Below are positions 43,051 through 52,207 of a stretch of DNA of 64,000 nucleotides, piece by piece. Below the pieces are notes generated by a model. It saw only the letters and a list, made by a program, of their open reading frames with translations, was not told where the DNA came from and did no database searches. The DNA is from JAGSPQ01 sp038206395 (GTDB lineage: Bacteria; Myxococcota; Myxococcia; Myxococcales; Myxococcaceae), in contig JBBRAX010000002.1 of assembly GCA_038206395.1 (NCBI GenBank), forward strand, positions 124,001-188,000, written 5' to 3'. Positions within the stretch are counted from its first letter, which is position 1. Each line of letters opens with the position of its first letter. The position numbers and the translations under genes were made by a program.

Positions 43051-43859
43051 CGCACTTTCACCGGTGGCGCGTGGGACGACAGCTCGTCCGAGAATTCCAT
43101 GAAGCGTTCCATCTCGCGCACGGTCTCCTCGGTGGCTTCGACTTCGGTGGTCAGCGACTCCAGCTGCCTTTCGACGGCTTCGGGGTCGCGAATGGCAATC
43201 GACTGTTCGTGGGTCAGTCTCAAGACGTCCTCGATGCTGGCGAGCTGATGGCTGACGACCTCGCGGCTCTCTTCGGCTTGTACGAACCGGTGCACGCGTT
43301 TCTTCATGATTTCGATGCGGCGCGACTTCACGTCCTTCAGCCGCGGGTTCGTCTCTTGCGCCACCTCTGCCTCGAGCCCGGCGAGCTCACCTTCGATGGA
43401 CTTCCGGTCGGCGGTGTTCAGGTACTTGCGGTAGCTGTTGAGCGTCGAGAGCAGGCGCAGGAATGAAGTCAGCAGCCCGTCGAGCCGGCCTTCGGAAGAC
43501 GCGGCCATCACGCGGCCGCCGGGCAGCAGCCGGTAGTTGGCGAGGATTTTGTCCTTCAGCTCGTTCAGCGCCATCCAGTGCTCGCGCTGCGAGGGAGCCA
43601 GCGAATTCACGAGCTGTTCCCGCGTCTGGGGGCTGCCCGACTCGAGCAGGTCTTGCTGGTCGTAGTTCTCGGCGACCCGGCGCCGGAAGCTGGGGATGAC
43701 GGAAAGCAGGGCGAGGTAGGCACCCGACGCGCCGGCCGCGGCGGCCAGCGGCGTCCAATCGCCCAACGCAAAAGACGCAGCGGCGCCAGCGCCCAGGGCG
43801 AAGAGGTTGGCGGGCATGAGCAGCGCCGCCTTGAGGTAGTTTTTTGAAGTCTTCGCCAC
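43047..43859 (-). CDS. Membrane protein with long coiled coil
   Basis: This 270-residue protein has two membrane helices near the start (ALLMPANLFALGAGAAASFAL, about 12-32, and GASGAYLALLSVIP, about 42-56) and a long coiled-coil region (about 90-255) with charged heptads (REQLVNSLAPSQREH, EVEATEETVREMERFME). It starts at a GTG six bases after the binding-protein gene stop. PspA is also a coiled-coil membrane-binding protein, so this may be its membrane anchor or partner, an inference from context. No enzymatic motif is visible. Confidence 0.72.
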   Translation of the reverse strand: MAKTSKNYLKAALLMPANLFALGAGAAASFALGDWTPLAAAAGASGAYLALLSVIPSFRRRVAENYDQQDLLESGSPQTREQLVNSLAPSQREHWMALNELKDKILANYRLLPGGRVMAASSEGRLDGLLTSFLRLLSTLNSYRKYLNTADRKSIEGELAGLEAEVAQETNPRLKDVKSRRIEIMKKRVHRFVQAEESREVVSHQLASIEDVLRLTHEQSIAIRDPEAVERQLESLTTEVEATEETVREMERFMEFSDELSSHAPPVKVR

Positions 43860-43865
43860 GATGTC

Positions 43866-44990
43866 TCAGGGCCCGCGAGTCGACGAAACGTACTTCAGCG
43901 CTCCGAGATCGCACGTGTCTTCCGCCTGCGGAGCGGGGGGCGACTTCCACAGCCGCGTGCCCAGCGCCGACGCGCTCTGAAACAGCTCGAAGTACGTCAC
44001 TGGCGCTTCGCCCGACAGGCCGAAGAAAGACAGGTTGTCGCGCACCGACGCGGGCGGCGCCTGGCGAATCGCTTCGGCCGGGTCGCCCAGCCACGGCGCC
44101 ATTTCCCCCAGCGCGCGCGCCCCCACCGAAGGGTCTTTCGAGACGGTGGCGTTCGCGTCCAGCACACCGCGCAGCACCCGGCGAATCGCATCGGGGTAGT
44201 GCGCCGCGAAGTCTCCACGGGCGACGAGCACGGTGGCGACGAGGTGCGGCGCATCGACCGTCGAGGCGAGCATGTTGCCGCCCAGCTGCTTCACCGCCGG
44301 CTCGACGTCGCCTGCGTAGCCTGCGACCGCATCGACCTTGCCCGCCGCGAGCTCCTTGCCAGCGTCCTTCGCCGAGTCGAAATACACAATCGTCACCTCG
44401 CGCATCGTCAGGCCGGCCCGCGACAACACCCAGAGCAGGAAGTAACCACCGGTCGAACGCAGCTCCACTCCGATGCGCTTGCCCTTGAGGCCTGCGAGGG
44501 TGGTGATGTCTTTGGTCGCTCCGAGCACGTCTTGCCCGCGGCTTCGCCCCAGGAGCAGCACCGTACGGGGAGCGGCATCTCGCAGCGACGCCGCCTCCAT
44601 CGCCAGGTGAGACACCGACATCGCCGCGAGGTCGACGCCGCCGTTGTCGCCGCCTTTCATCAGCGCGCGGCGCAGCTCGTCTTCCTTCTCGAAAGGCACC
44701 GCCGTGACATCGAGCGCGTAGGAGCCCTTGAACGTCTGCCCGTCGCTGGCGGCCCAGATGAGCCCGGACACCGAGCCGCGGGCCACGAAGCCGACCAGGG
44801 TCGACCTCAGCGGCACCGACGCGACGTCGTCGAGCGGAGCGCTGACCCCCGCTGGGAAATCACCTGCCGACAGCCGGGGCGGGTGGCCCCAGATGCGGTC
44901 GCGCACGCGATCGACGTAGCCCGCCGACCAGGCCCAGACGGACCCTGCGGCGGCGAGCACCAACAACAGAACGAGTACGGCGCGCTTCAG
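43866..44990 (-). CDS. NMT1-like ABC substrate-binding protein with N-terminal membrane anchor
   Basis: The frame gives 374 residues. The N-terminus is a hydrophobic anchor (AVLVLLLVLAAAGSVWAW) without a lipobox Cys. The rest resembles NMT1/SsuA-like binding proteins: GLKGKRIGVELRSTGGYFLLW, FDSAKDAGKELAAGKVDAVAGYAGD and LVATVLVARGDFAAHYPDAI. The start is unclear: the first in-frame TTG codons (44969, 44966) cut into the helix, while CTG at 44990 gives LKRAVLVLLL, a proper positively charged start. It lies 4 bases after pspA and 6 bases before the coiled-coil gene. There is no importer permease nearby; the ABC genes downstream are of the MacB type, so it may sense a ligand. Confidence 0.8.
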   Translation of the reverse strand: MKRAVLVLLLVLAAAGSVWAWSAGYVDRVRDRIWGHPPRLSAGDFPAGVSAPLDDVASVPLRSTLVGFVARGSVSGLIWAASDGQTFKGSYALDVTAVPFEKEDELRRALMKGGDNGGVDLAAMSVSHLAMEAASLRDAAPRTVLLLGRSRGQDVLGATKDITTLAGLKGKRIGVELRSTGGYFLLWVLSRAGLTMREVTIVYFDSAKDAGKELAAGKVDAVAGYAGDVEPAVKQLGGNMLASTVDAPHLVATVLVARGDFAAHYPDAIRRVLRGVLDANATVSKDPSVGARALGEMAPWLGDPAEAIRQAPPASVRDNLSFFGLSGEAPVTYFELFQSASALGTRLWKSPPAPQAEDTCDLGALKYVSSTRGP

Positions 44991-44994
44991 TGGG

Positions 44995-45729
44995 CTACTT
45001 GACCTCGACCTTCTTGCCGATGGTCTTTTCGCCGCCCGACGCGACGTCCGAGACGGGGGCCGGGCTGCTGAGGCCCATTTCCATCTTGAACTGCTTCACC
45101 AGCTCGTTGGCCTGGATCTTCTCGGCCTCTTCCTCGATCTGCACCGCCTGGTGGTCGACGGACTCGAGGGCCATGTTCATGCGGGCCTCGTTGACCGCGG
45201 TCTGCTCTTCGACCTTGCGGATCATCTCGTCGTGGGTAGCCGAGACGCCAGCGACCTCGAAAGACTCCATCGCGTCGGCGACCTTGGCCTGCCACTTGGC
45301 GCGGCGGGCATCGCGAATCGCGTTCATCGCCTCGCCCGTCTTCTTGTCCTTCTCGCGCATGAACGCCTTCTTCACGTTCAACGCCTTTTCGTAGGCGGAC
45401 TTCGCGGTGGCCAGCTGCTGCTCGTTGCGCGCGAGGGCACCCTTGTCCATCTGCAGACGGGTCGCGTACTGCGCGGCGAGGTCATCGCGGCCGGCCTGAA
45501 TGGCGGCCTTCACCTTGGCGGTGAGATCATTGACCTCGTTTCGGTACTTCATGTTCTCTTTTTCGAGCAGCGTCTGGTTCGCGCGAACCATCGCGATCGA
45601 CTCGTTCATCTTCGGAACCTGATCATTCAGGTCACGAATGTTCTGCTCGAGGATGAGCTCCGGGTCTTCGATCGAGCTGACGAAGAAGCCGACGAAGCTG
45701 CGCATTGCCCGCTTGAACCTGTCCCACAT
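44995..45729 (-). CDS. pspA: PspA/IM30 family protein
   Basis: This 244-residue protein is a PspA/IM30/Vipp1 relative: the N-terminal amphipathic helix MWDRFKRAMRSFVGFFVS, SIEDPELILEQNIRDLNDQVPKMNE, and then continuous coiled coil (about 25-205). The tail after residue 218 is short, polar and Ser/Gly/Lys-rich. PspA polymerises on damaged membranes and preserves the proton gradient. GGAG eleven bases upstream supports the ATG. It leads the seven-gene operon; no pspBC genes or PspF-type activator are nearby. Confidence 0.92.
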   Translation of the reverse strand: MWDRFKRAMRSFVGFFVSSIEDPELILEQNIRDLNDQVPKMNESIAMVRANQTLLEKENMKYRNEVNDLTAKVKAAIQAGRDDLAAQYATRLQMDKGALARNEQQLATAKSAYEKALNVKKAFMREKDKKTGEAMNAIRDARRAKWQAKVADAMESFEVAGVSATHDEMIRKVEEQTAVNEARMNMALESVDHQAVQIEEEAEKIQANELVKQFKMEMGLSSPAPVSDVASGGEKTIGKKVEVK

Positions 45730-45802
45730 GTCCGGTGCTCTCCTGTGTCCTGAAACGAACGACTGACTCTACCCAGTTTGTTTCCCGCCCGCCCTGTGAC
45801 TT

Positions 45803-47017
45803 TCAGCCATTGCGCCTGAACAGCTCCCGCCAGCTCTCGGTTCCCCCGAAGCGCAGGGCTTCCGAGGCAAAAGCGTTGGCCGCGAGCTTCAGCGCCCCCA
45901 GCGAACAGAGCCCAATCGAGCCGACCGTAATCACGACGTGAAGCGGCTGCGCCGCGCCTAGCACGACCGCCTTCACCATCAGCGCCACGTTCAACAGGGG
46001 CACGGCAGCCGTCAACGCGTTGAGCTCGATGCCCGGCATCAGCGCCATCATCCCCGGCAGGATTCCGACGATCGTCACCGGCGTCAGCAGCGACTGCGCC
46101 TCTTTGAAGTTCCGCGCCAGCGAGGCGATCGCCAGGGTCACGCCGGTGACCATGAAAGCAGCCGGCAGCAGGCAGACGAGCATGGTGAGCACCTGCCCGG
46201 CCGAGAAGCTCAAGGTGGTGTTGATGCCGTTGTCCAGCCTCAAGCCCAGCGCAAAGGTGCCCGCCATCGCCGCCAGGTTCACGCACGACGCCAGCGACGC
46301 GATCGCCGCGACGGTCAGGTACTTCGCCGCCATCACCTGAATCGGCCGAACGGGAGCGACCAGCAGCGTCTCGAGCGTTCCTCTTTCCTTCTCACCCGCC
46401 GTGACGTCGATCGCCGGGTACAGCGCGCCCATGAACAGCATCATCACGAGGATGATTGGCAGGATGCGCGATGCAATCAGCGGCCCCAGGTCTTTCTGGA
46501 AGTCGACGTCGTGCGGCTCGATGCGAATCGGGTCGGCGAACTTCTCGGGCAGCGCGGCGGCGACCAGGCGCACTCTCAGCGTCTGCCTCGCCTCGGCCTC
46601 GAGGATCTTCTTGAGGCGGTCGAGCGCTTCCATCGAACGGTCGTGGCGCTTCGTGTAGAGCACCGTCACTTCTGCCTGCTCGCCCTTCTTCACCGACTCG
46701 AAGGCGCCAGCGGCAACGTCGACCACGGCCCACACTTCCTGCTCTTTCAGCGCCGCCTCGCCTTCCGCGCGCGACATCTGCTTCCACGTGGTGTGTGCGG
46801 GCGCAGCGCCGACGAAAGACGCCGCGTCGGTGGAGGCAACGCCGATGGTCAGCGGCACCGTCGCCAGCCGCGCCTTCCCAGCGGCCATCACCGTGCCGAC
46901 CAGCAGCATCGAGCCCGGGTACAGCAGCACCGGCAGCAGCAGCATCATCAGCAGCGTGCGGCGATCTCGAAGGCTGTCGGTGAGCTCTTTGCGAAGCAGG
47001 GTCCAGAAGATGCTCAA
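45803..47017 (-). CDS. ABC-2 type permease (NatB-like)
   Basis: This 404-residue protein starts with SIFWTLLRKELTDSLRDRRTLLMMLLLPVLLYPG, the classic beginning of NatB-type ABC-2 permeases. A periplasmic domain spans about 45-185, then six helices follow with GALYPAIDVTAGEKERGTLETLLVAPVRP. The TTG start overlaps the ATPase stop (TTGA). With the ATPase it is predicted to form an exporter; NatAB of Bacillus exports sodium, but the substrate here is unknown. The gene ends 73 bases before pspA. Confidence 0.9.
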   Translation of the reverse strand: MSIFWTLLRKELTDSLRDRRTLLMMLLLPVLLYPGSMLLVGTVMAAGKARLATVPLTIGVASTDAASFVGAAPAHTTWKQMSRAEGEAALKEQEVWAVVDVAAGAFESVKKGEQAEVTVLYTKRHDRSMEALDRLKKILEAEARQTLRVRLVAAALPEKFADPIRIEPHDVDFQKDLGPLIASRILPIILVMMLFMGALYPAIDVTAGEKERGTLETLLVAPVRPIQVMAAKYLTVAAIASLASCVNLAAMAGTFALGLRLDNGINTTLSFSAGQVLTMLVCLLPAAFMVTGVTLAIASLARNFKEAQSLLTPVTIVGILPGMMALMPGIELNALTAAVPLLNVALMVKAVVLGAAQPLHVVITVGSIGLCSLGALKLAANAFASEALRFGGTESWRELFRRNG

Positions 47018-47745
47018 GCGGTGGCCTCGCGGGCGAAGTGAAGAAAGGCGCCCGTCAGCGTCGGCTGACCGCTGGCGATGCGCAGCTGTTCGGCGGTGCC
47101 TTCGGTGACGACTTTTCCGGCGCGAAGAAAAGCCAGGCGATCGCAAAGGAACTCGGCCTCTTCCATGCGGTGGGTCGAGAAGAGCACCGCCTTCTTGCGG
47201 TCGCGCGCGCTGCGGACGAGGTCGAGAATCGCCGACGAGGCGACGGGGTCGAGCGCGGCGGTGGGCTCGTCGAGCACGTAGACCTCGGGGTCGTGCACCA
47301 CCGCGCGGGCAATCGAGGCGCGCTGCTTCTGCCCGCTGGACAACGTGCCGCAGCGGCGATCGATGTACGAGGCCAGGTCGAGCTCGCGAATCATCGCGTC
47401 GATGCGCGTCGCCATCGCCTCTTTCGTCATCCCGTACAGCTGCCCGAACGTCTGCAGAATCTCGCGCACCGTCAGCCGGTCGTAGAGCCCGGTGCTCGCG
47501 GTGAGAAACCCCAGGTGCTTGCGCGCGCGCAGCGGCTCTTTGGCAACCTCGACGCCGCATAGCCGCGCCGAGCCGCCGCTTGGGGTGATGAGGCCCGCGA
47601 GCATTCGAAGCGTGGTCGTCTTCCCCGCGCCGTTGGGCCCCAGCAGGCCGACCACTTCACCCGCGTTGACGTGCACCGTGACGCCGTCGACGACCAGCGC
47701 GGCGCCGAAGCTCTTCGTCAACCCCTGGAGCTCGATGGCCGGCAC
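47014..47745 (-). CDS. ABC transporter ATP-binding protein (NatA-like)
   Basis: This 243-residue ABC ATPase has Walker A GPNGAGKTT, the Q-loop region LGFLTASTGLYDRLTVRE, signature LSSGQKQRASIARA, Walker B VYVLDEPTAALD, and FSTHRMEEAEFL as the H-loop. It is of the CcmA/NatA type and pairs with the NatB-like permease. The start is GTG. It lies 41 bases downstream of the large surface lipoprotein gene. Confidence 0.93.
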   Translation of the reverse strand: MPAIELQGLTKSFGAALVVDGVTVHVNAGEVVGLLGPNGAGKTTTLRMLAGLITPSGGSARLCGVEVAKEPLRARKHLGFLTASTGLYDRLTVREILQTFGQLYGMTKEAMATRIDAMIRELDLASYIDRRCGTLSSGQKQRASIARAVVHDPEVYVLDEPTAALDPVASSAILDLVRSARDRKKAVLFSTHRMEEAEFLCDRLAFLRAGKVVTEGTAEQLRIASGQPTLTGAFLHFAREATA

Positions 47746-47786
47746 GCGCGCGAACTATGTCACGCACTGCGCGAAGACCCATTGCC

Positions 47787-49790
47787 CTACTTCGGCGGTT
47801 GAGCGCTCGGTTTCGGGTGCGCCGGCAGCTTGATGCCCATCAGCGCCGAGCCGAAAGCGACGTCGGGCCAGACATCGCGCGCGATGGTGTACGTCAGCTG
47901 GTAGTCGCCTTCGGGCACGCGCAGCCGGTAGTTCGGCGTGCCGCCGTTGAAGGCCCAGGTGAACTCGCGGCTGTCCTGCTGGCGCACCATCTTGAGGCCC
48001 GTCTCTTCGAGCGCGGTGCTGTCGGGCACCACTTCGCCGCCGACGCGCATCGGGCCGTGGACCAGCACCGTGTCGTAGTGAAGGTCGAGCGTCTGGTTCT
48101 CTTCGAGCTCGAGTCGCGAGACCAGGCGCTGCCGCCCCGTCGCGTACTCGGGGAAGGTCTTTCGATCGATGTAGAAGGACACCTCGTACGCGCCCTTCGG
48201 GATCCGCAGCTGGAACTGGCCGTCTTCCGCGCAGGTGATGCGCTTGGAGTAGACGCCTTCGGTGCCTCGGCTGGAGCCGCGGAAGAAGAGCTCACCCGCA
48301 GGCTGCCCCGCGGGCGGCGGCTTCCCATCGATGAACAACCGGCCCTGGAAGAGAGAGGTGTCGATCTCGATCGGCATCGTCGTGCTGTTCGACTGCACCT
48401 GGAAGTACTTGTCGACGAGGAACCAGCCTTCGACCAGATCTTCGGCGAAGTTCGCGTCGACGAAGAGCATCACGTAGTAGTTGCCCGGGAAGACGCGCAG
48501 CTCGAACGTCGCGGTGTCGAGGACGACCTGGTAATAAAGAAGGCTCCACGACTCGACGGCGTTGCCGAAGCCGTACCAGTACATCGTGTAGTTGTAGAGC
48601 GGGCTTGGCTTCACCGGCACGCCGTCGACCAGAATGCCGCCCTCGACCACGTAGGTCGTGAGGTTGGTCTTCACCGTCTTGTTGCCGGTGGTGAGGTCGA
48701 CTTGCTGGGCGACCTGCTTGTTGTAGATCTGCGAGGGGAAGTGGCGATCAGGCGACGATTCCAGCAGCAGCGAGACGCCGTACTTTCCTTCGGGAATCAG
48801 GCTGTGGAAGTCGGCCACCGCGCCTTCGTGGTGCGTGCGCACCGTCGGCGTCTGCTCGCCGGTGGTCGTAAACTCGAGCTGGTAATCGGCGCCAACGAGG
48901 CGATCAGGCAGCGGCTCGCCATCGATGCGCAGCTCACCCTCGAGCTCGTGCGCCTTGAGGTCGATGTCGAAGAGCGTCGGAGCGAAGTGCGACACGCTGC
49001 TCGCCAGTGGAAACGCAATCAGCTCGGTGCCGCCCAGCGCGGCCGGCGGCGTCGACAGGTAGAGCGCGAAGGTGCCTTCGAGCAGCGCGGTCTCGTACGC
49101 GCCGCCGACGCTTGACGAGCCGACGGTCTGCGACGGAGGCAGGCCGTTGGCGGTGAAAGACACGTCGGGCGGAAAAGCCTGCGAGACGAAGGGCAGCGTG
49201 GCGAAGCTCGCCTGGCCGCGAATGAGGTGGCTGCGCACCGACAGATCGCGCTGCACGTCCTTGGTGAGGTCGATGGGGCCGAACTCTTCGAAGCCGCGGT
49301 GGTTCAAAGCGACCCCTGGCGGGTGGTACTTCAGCGCGTCGTATCGGCTCTTCATCACCCGCACTTCGAGCAGGCCGAACGGGTCGGGCGCCTTCTCGAT
49401 TTCCGAAAGGTACGCGCTGCCTTCGAAGCGCAGGCCGACCAGCCCCGACGCCGGCAGGTCGTTGAGGCGCGCCATGCCGGTGAGCTTTCGCAGCGCGACG
49501 CAGAGGCCGAAGGTGACCTGGTTGTCGGCGCCGCCATCGCCCAGCTCGCCAGCATCGGGGTCGACGTCCAGGCCGTAGCTCTCGTCGGGGCACGGTTCGG
49601 CCGCGGTCGCCGGCGGGTAGACGAGGCCCGCATCGAGAGGCGGCTTCGGTTGGCCGGCGTCGGGCTTTTCCATCGGCTTGATCGGCGGGCCGGCGTCCTT
49701 CTTTCCCGCATCCGGCTCAATAGGCTGCGGCCCGGGACAACCGGCCAACAACAGCATCGCGAGCGTGGCGGAGAAAAGGGGTCGAATCAC
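47787..49790 (-). CDS. Large surface lipoprotein with four similar modules
   Basis: This 667-residue protein has a lipobox signal (PLFSATLAMLLLAGC), a Pro/Asp/Ala/Gly linker and a beta-rich body. Four segments look alike: a Gly, then a strand, then a DG or GG turn and Pro: GELRIDGEPLP, GGILVDGVPVK, GRLFIDGKPPP, GPMRVGGEVVP. Each is preceded by about 100-140 residues with FxLRxPxGxYxLT-like strands (RVFPGNYYVMLFVD, RIPKGAYEVSFYID, RVPEGDYQLTYTI). This is a carboxypeptidase-regulatory-like or PEGA-like pattern. Function unknown; the outer surface is likely. The next gene upstream on the strand is a predicted metalloprotease. Confidence 0.75.
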   Translation of the reverse strand: MIRPLFSATLAMLLLAGCPGPQPIEPDAGKKDAGPPIKPMEKPDAGQPKPPLDAGLVYPPATAAEPCPDESYGLDVDPDAGELGDGGADNQVTFGLCVALRKLTGMARLNDLPASGLVGLRFEGSAYLSEIEKAPDPFGLLEVRVMKSRYDALKYHPPGVALNHRGFEEFGPIDLTKDVQRDLSVRSHLIRGQASFATLPFVSQAFPPDVSFTANGLPPSQTVGSSSVGGAYETALLEGTFALYLSTPPAALGGTELIAFPLASSVSHFAPTLFDIDLKAHELEGELRIDGEPLPDRLVGADYQLEFTTTGEQTPTVRTHHEGAVADFHSLIPEGKYGVSLLLESSPDRHFPSQIYNKQVAQQVDLTTGNKTVKTNLTTYVVEGGILVDGVPVKPSPLYNYTMYWYGFGNAVESWSLLYYQVVLDTATFELRVFPGNYYVMLFVDANFAEDLVEGWFLVDKYFQVQSNSTTMPIEIDTSLFQGRLFIDGKPPPAGQPAGELFFRGSSRGTEGVYSKRITCAEDGQFQLRIPKGAYEVSFYIDRKTFPEYATGRQRLVSRLELEENQTLDLHYDTVLVHGPMRVGGEVVPDSTALEETGLKMVRQQDSREFTWAFNGGTPNYRLRVPEGDYQLTYTIARDVWPDVAFGSALMGIKLPAHPKPSAQPPK

Positions 49791-49927
49791 AGACGGGGTC
49801 CGGCAGCCGATTGGCGGTCAGGGGTTAGCGCAACGATGTTGGCGCCTCAATAGCAGCGAGGATGCCATGCCTCAACCTGCTGACTTGATTGGGATTTCTG
49901 ACCCTCTGCGCGGGGGGTGGCAGGCGG

Positions 49928-52099
49928 CTAACGAACCGTGCGCACCGCGTTCAGCCCGTCGGAGACGCTGACCTCGAAGTGCCCGGCCGGCAGGCCCTCG
50001 GTCGGGATCAGCACGTCGCCACCCGTCAGCCACAGGCCCAGCGTCGTCCGGGTGCCGTCTTCGGCGAGGTGGGCGATCGCGGCAGTCGCCGGCGCTTCCC
50101 ACTGGAGCCTGACCCGGTTCGCCTCGACAGCGAGGGTCGCCGCCGTGGGCGCCATCGCCGATGCCAGCGTGCGCTTGATCACCTTTGCGCCGTGCAGCAC
50201 TTCGATCGCGCGAAGCGACCCCGGGTCGGGAAGCGTCAGCGTGAAGTGCATCAGCCCGTCGTCGGCGTCGGCGACTTCATCGGGGGTGAACGGGTGAAGT
50301 GTCGGTGAGCCGTCGGCGGTGACGAGCCTCACCGCCCACGCGCCGTCTGCCACCACCGACTTCGCCGCCACCAGCCGCTGCACGGGGCGCAACGAAACGT
50401 CATCGCCGCGAATCGAGCCCGCGACGAGCACGACCGGGACGAAGAGAGACGGCGCCTGCGGTGGCACGAACGCCTGCGTCTCGAGCCGCGTCTGCACCGC
50501 CTTGTAGTTGTAGTCGCTGACCCACGATGGGTCGCAGTAGCTCATCAGGTCGGCGACGTTCGCCGGGTTCACCAGCGCCTTGCTGGCTGCGTTGTAACCC
50601 CAGCTGCCAATCTTCCCGCCCGCGTACGGGAAGTTCGCATCGGCCCCGGCGACGCCACCGCACGGCGCGTGGTTGCGACCGAAGTTGTGGCCGAGCTCGT
50701 GCACCGCGGTGTCCAGCGAGTCGTCTCGGCCAGTCGCCGCTTCCTGCCCGATGTAGCCGATGCCCGCGATGCCCGAGCCGTACCCGACCTTCACCCAGCC
50801 ATAGTAGTTGCGGTTGCTGCCGTCGGCCTGGCGCACGCCTGCGATGTCCTGCAGCAGGTCGCCCCACGCCGCGGTGTTGCCGGCCTGCAGGGTGCCCGAG
50901 AACGTGTAGGGCGCGCGGTTGGTGTTGGCGATCTGCTTCACCGGCCACAGCGCCGTCATGATCGCCTGGATGTCTTTCGGCGCGCCCGTGTTGCCCTGGT
51001 GCACGACCGGCACGCTCGTCAGCTGCACGATGTTGCCCTTCCCCACCAAAGGCTTCACCACCAGCGCGTTGTTCGACTCGTCCGTCTCGGGCAGCGCGTC
51101 CAGCGGGTCGAGCTTGAGGCGAATCTCGAGGCCCACCTCGACCCACGCCGCCGGCACCGTTGCCGTCCACTGTTGCTTGAGGTCTGCCGGCACGACAGCG
51201 ACGGGCGGCGCCGCCGGGCCAACGAGGCTCAGCTTGCCCAGCGACGTGCCCGATGCGTTGAACCCTTCGGCCTCGACCACGACGTTCGCCAGGCCCGCTT
51301 TGTCGCCCAGCACGTGCGCGCGGAAGAGGGCTGGCTTCCCCTGCACCAGCCGCAGCGTCTCGAGCACCACCGACTGCGCCCACTCGACCTTTGAAATCCT
51401 CACGTCGCCGACAGGCGCGCGCGCGGTGAGCGTGATGACGGACTGCGCGGCGAGCCCGCGGGCATCACGCACCACGAAGAGCACCTCGGCCACCTGCGCC
51501 ATCGTGAGCGTGTGAGCCCGTGAAGCTGACGCGCAGTCGAGCATCGGGTACTCGACGCTGCCGTCATTTCCGACATCGATCGAACAGCTCAAGCCATCGC
51601 CGTCGGGATCCGACACCGACCAGGTGAAAGACGTGCTCAAGGGCACGGTGCCCGCGGCGGGAGTCGCCGCGAAGCTCGCGATGACAGGAACCGCGTTCGG
51701 CTTTTCCGCAACCACGATCGTCTGCTTCGCTTCGGCGCGCTGCCCAATCGCGTCGCGCACCTCGAGCGTGAGGGTGAAGGTGCCGGGCGCATCGAAGACG
51801 ACTGAAAGTTCGGCTGGGCACGCGGCCGCGTCGAGCAGTGGCGCGCGGCCATCACTGACAGTCAGCGAGCAGGTGACGGGCTTCTGGTCGCCGTGCGCCG
51901 CCGCAATCGTACAGAGAGAAGTGAGCGACGCCGGGCCGCTCGAAGGGGTGCAGGAAAAGGTGGTGACGGCCGGCTTGCCCACGGGCAGCAGGGGCGGCAC
52001 GGGAGGCGGCACCCCGGCCCCTTCGACGCCCAGCTCGCCCACCACGCCTTCGCAGCCGAAGAGGGCGACGCAGATGAGAAGAGGAAGCAGCGTGCGCAT
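49928..52099 (-). CDS. Predicted zinc metalloprotease lipoprotein with PKD-like and CARDB-like domains
   Basis: This 723-residue protein has a lipobox signal (LLPLLICVALFGC). Two Ig/PKD-like domains follow (about 25-120 and 125-215), a CARDB-like segment that ends DPLDALPETDESNNALVV, then a catalytic domain with the metzincin motif HELGHNFGRNH at residues 467-477, where His 467, 471 and 477 bind zinc and Glu 468 is the base. LMSYCD follows it, the Met-turn position. A C-terminal beta domain closes. It is predicted to be a surface-anchored protease. The ATG at 52099 gives the lipobox; longer starts lack it. It has 137 bases of non-coding DNA downstream. Confidence 0.85.
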   Translation of the reverse strand: MRTLLPLLICVALFGCEGVVGELGVEGAGVPPPVPPLLPVGKPAVTTFSCTPSSGPASLTSLCTIAAAHGDQKPVTCSLTVSDGRAPLLDAAACPAELSVVFDAPGTFTLTLEVRDAIGQRAEAKQTIVVAEKPNAVPVIASFAATPAAGTVPLSTSFTWSVSDPDGDGLSCSIDVGNDGSVEYPMLDCASASRAHTLTMAQVAEVLFVVRDARGLAAQSVITLTARAPVGDVRISKVEWAQSVVLETLRLVQGKPALFRAHVLGDKAGLANVVVEAEGFNASGTSLGKLSLVGPAAPPVAVVPADLKQQWTATVPAAWVEVGLEIRLKLDPLDALPETDESNNALVVKPLVGKGNIVQLTSVPVVHQGNTGAPKDIQAIMTALWPVKQIANTNRAPYTFSGTLQAGNTAAWGDLLQDIAGVRQADGSNRNYYGWVKVGYGSGIAGIGYIGQEAATGRDDSLDTAVHELGHNFGRNHAPCGGVAGADANFPYAGGKIGSWGYNAASKALVNPANVADLMSYCDPSWVSDYNYKAVQTRLETQAFVPPQAPSLFVPVVLVAGSIRGDDVSLRPVQRLVAAKSVVADGAWAVRLVTADGSPTLHPFTPDEVADADDGLMHFTLTLPDPGSLRAIEVLHGAKVIKRTLASAMAPTAATLAVEANRVRLQWEAPATAAIAHLAEDGTRTTLGLWLTGGDVLIPTEGLPAGHFEVSVSDGLNAVRTVR

Positions 52100-52207
52100 T
52101 GACGCAGGTGCCGACTGCAAGCCCACGACCTGAACCCAACCGCCTGGAATGGCTGGGTGGAAAGGCGGCGTTGGAGCACGCGCGCTCCGCAAGTAGCGCA
52201 AACCAGG

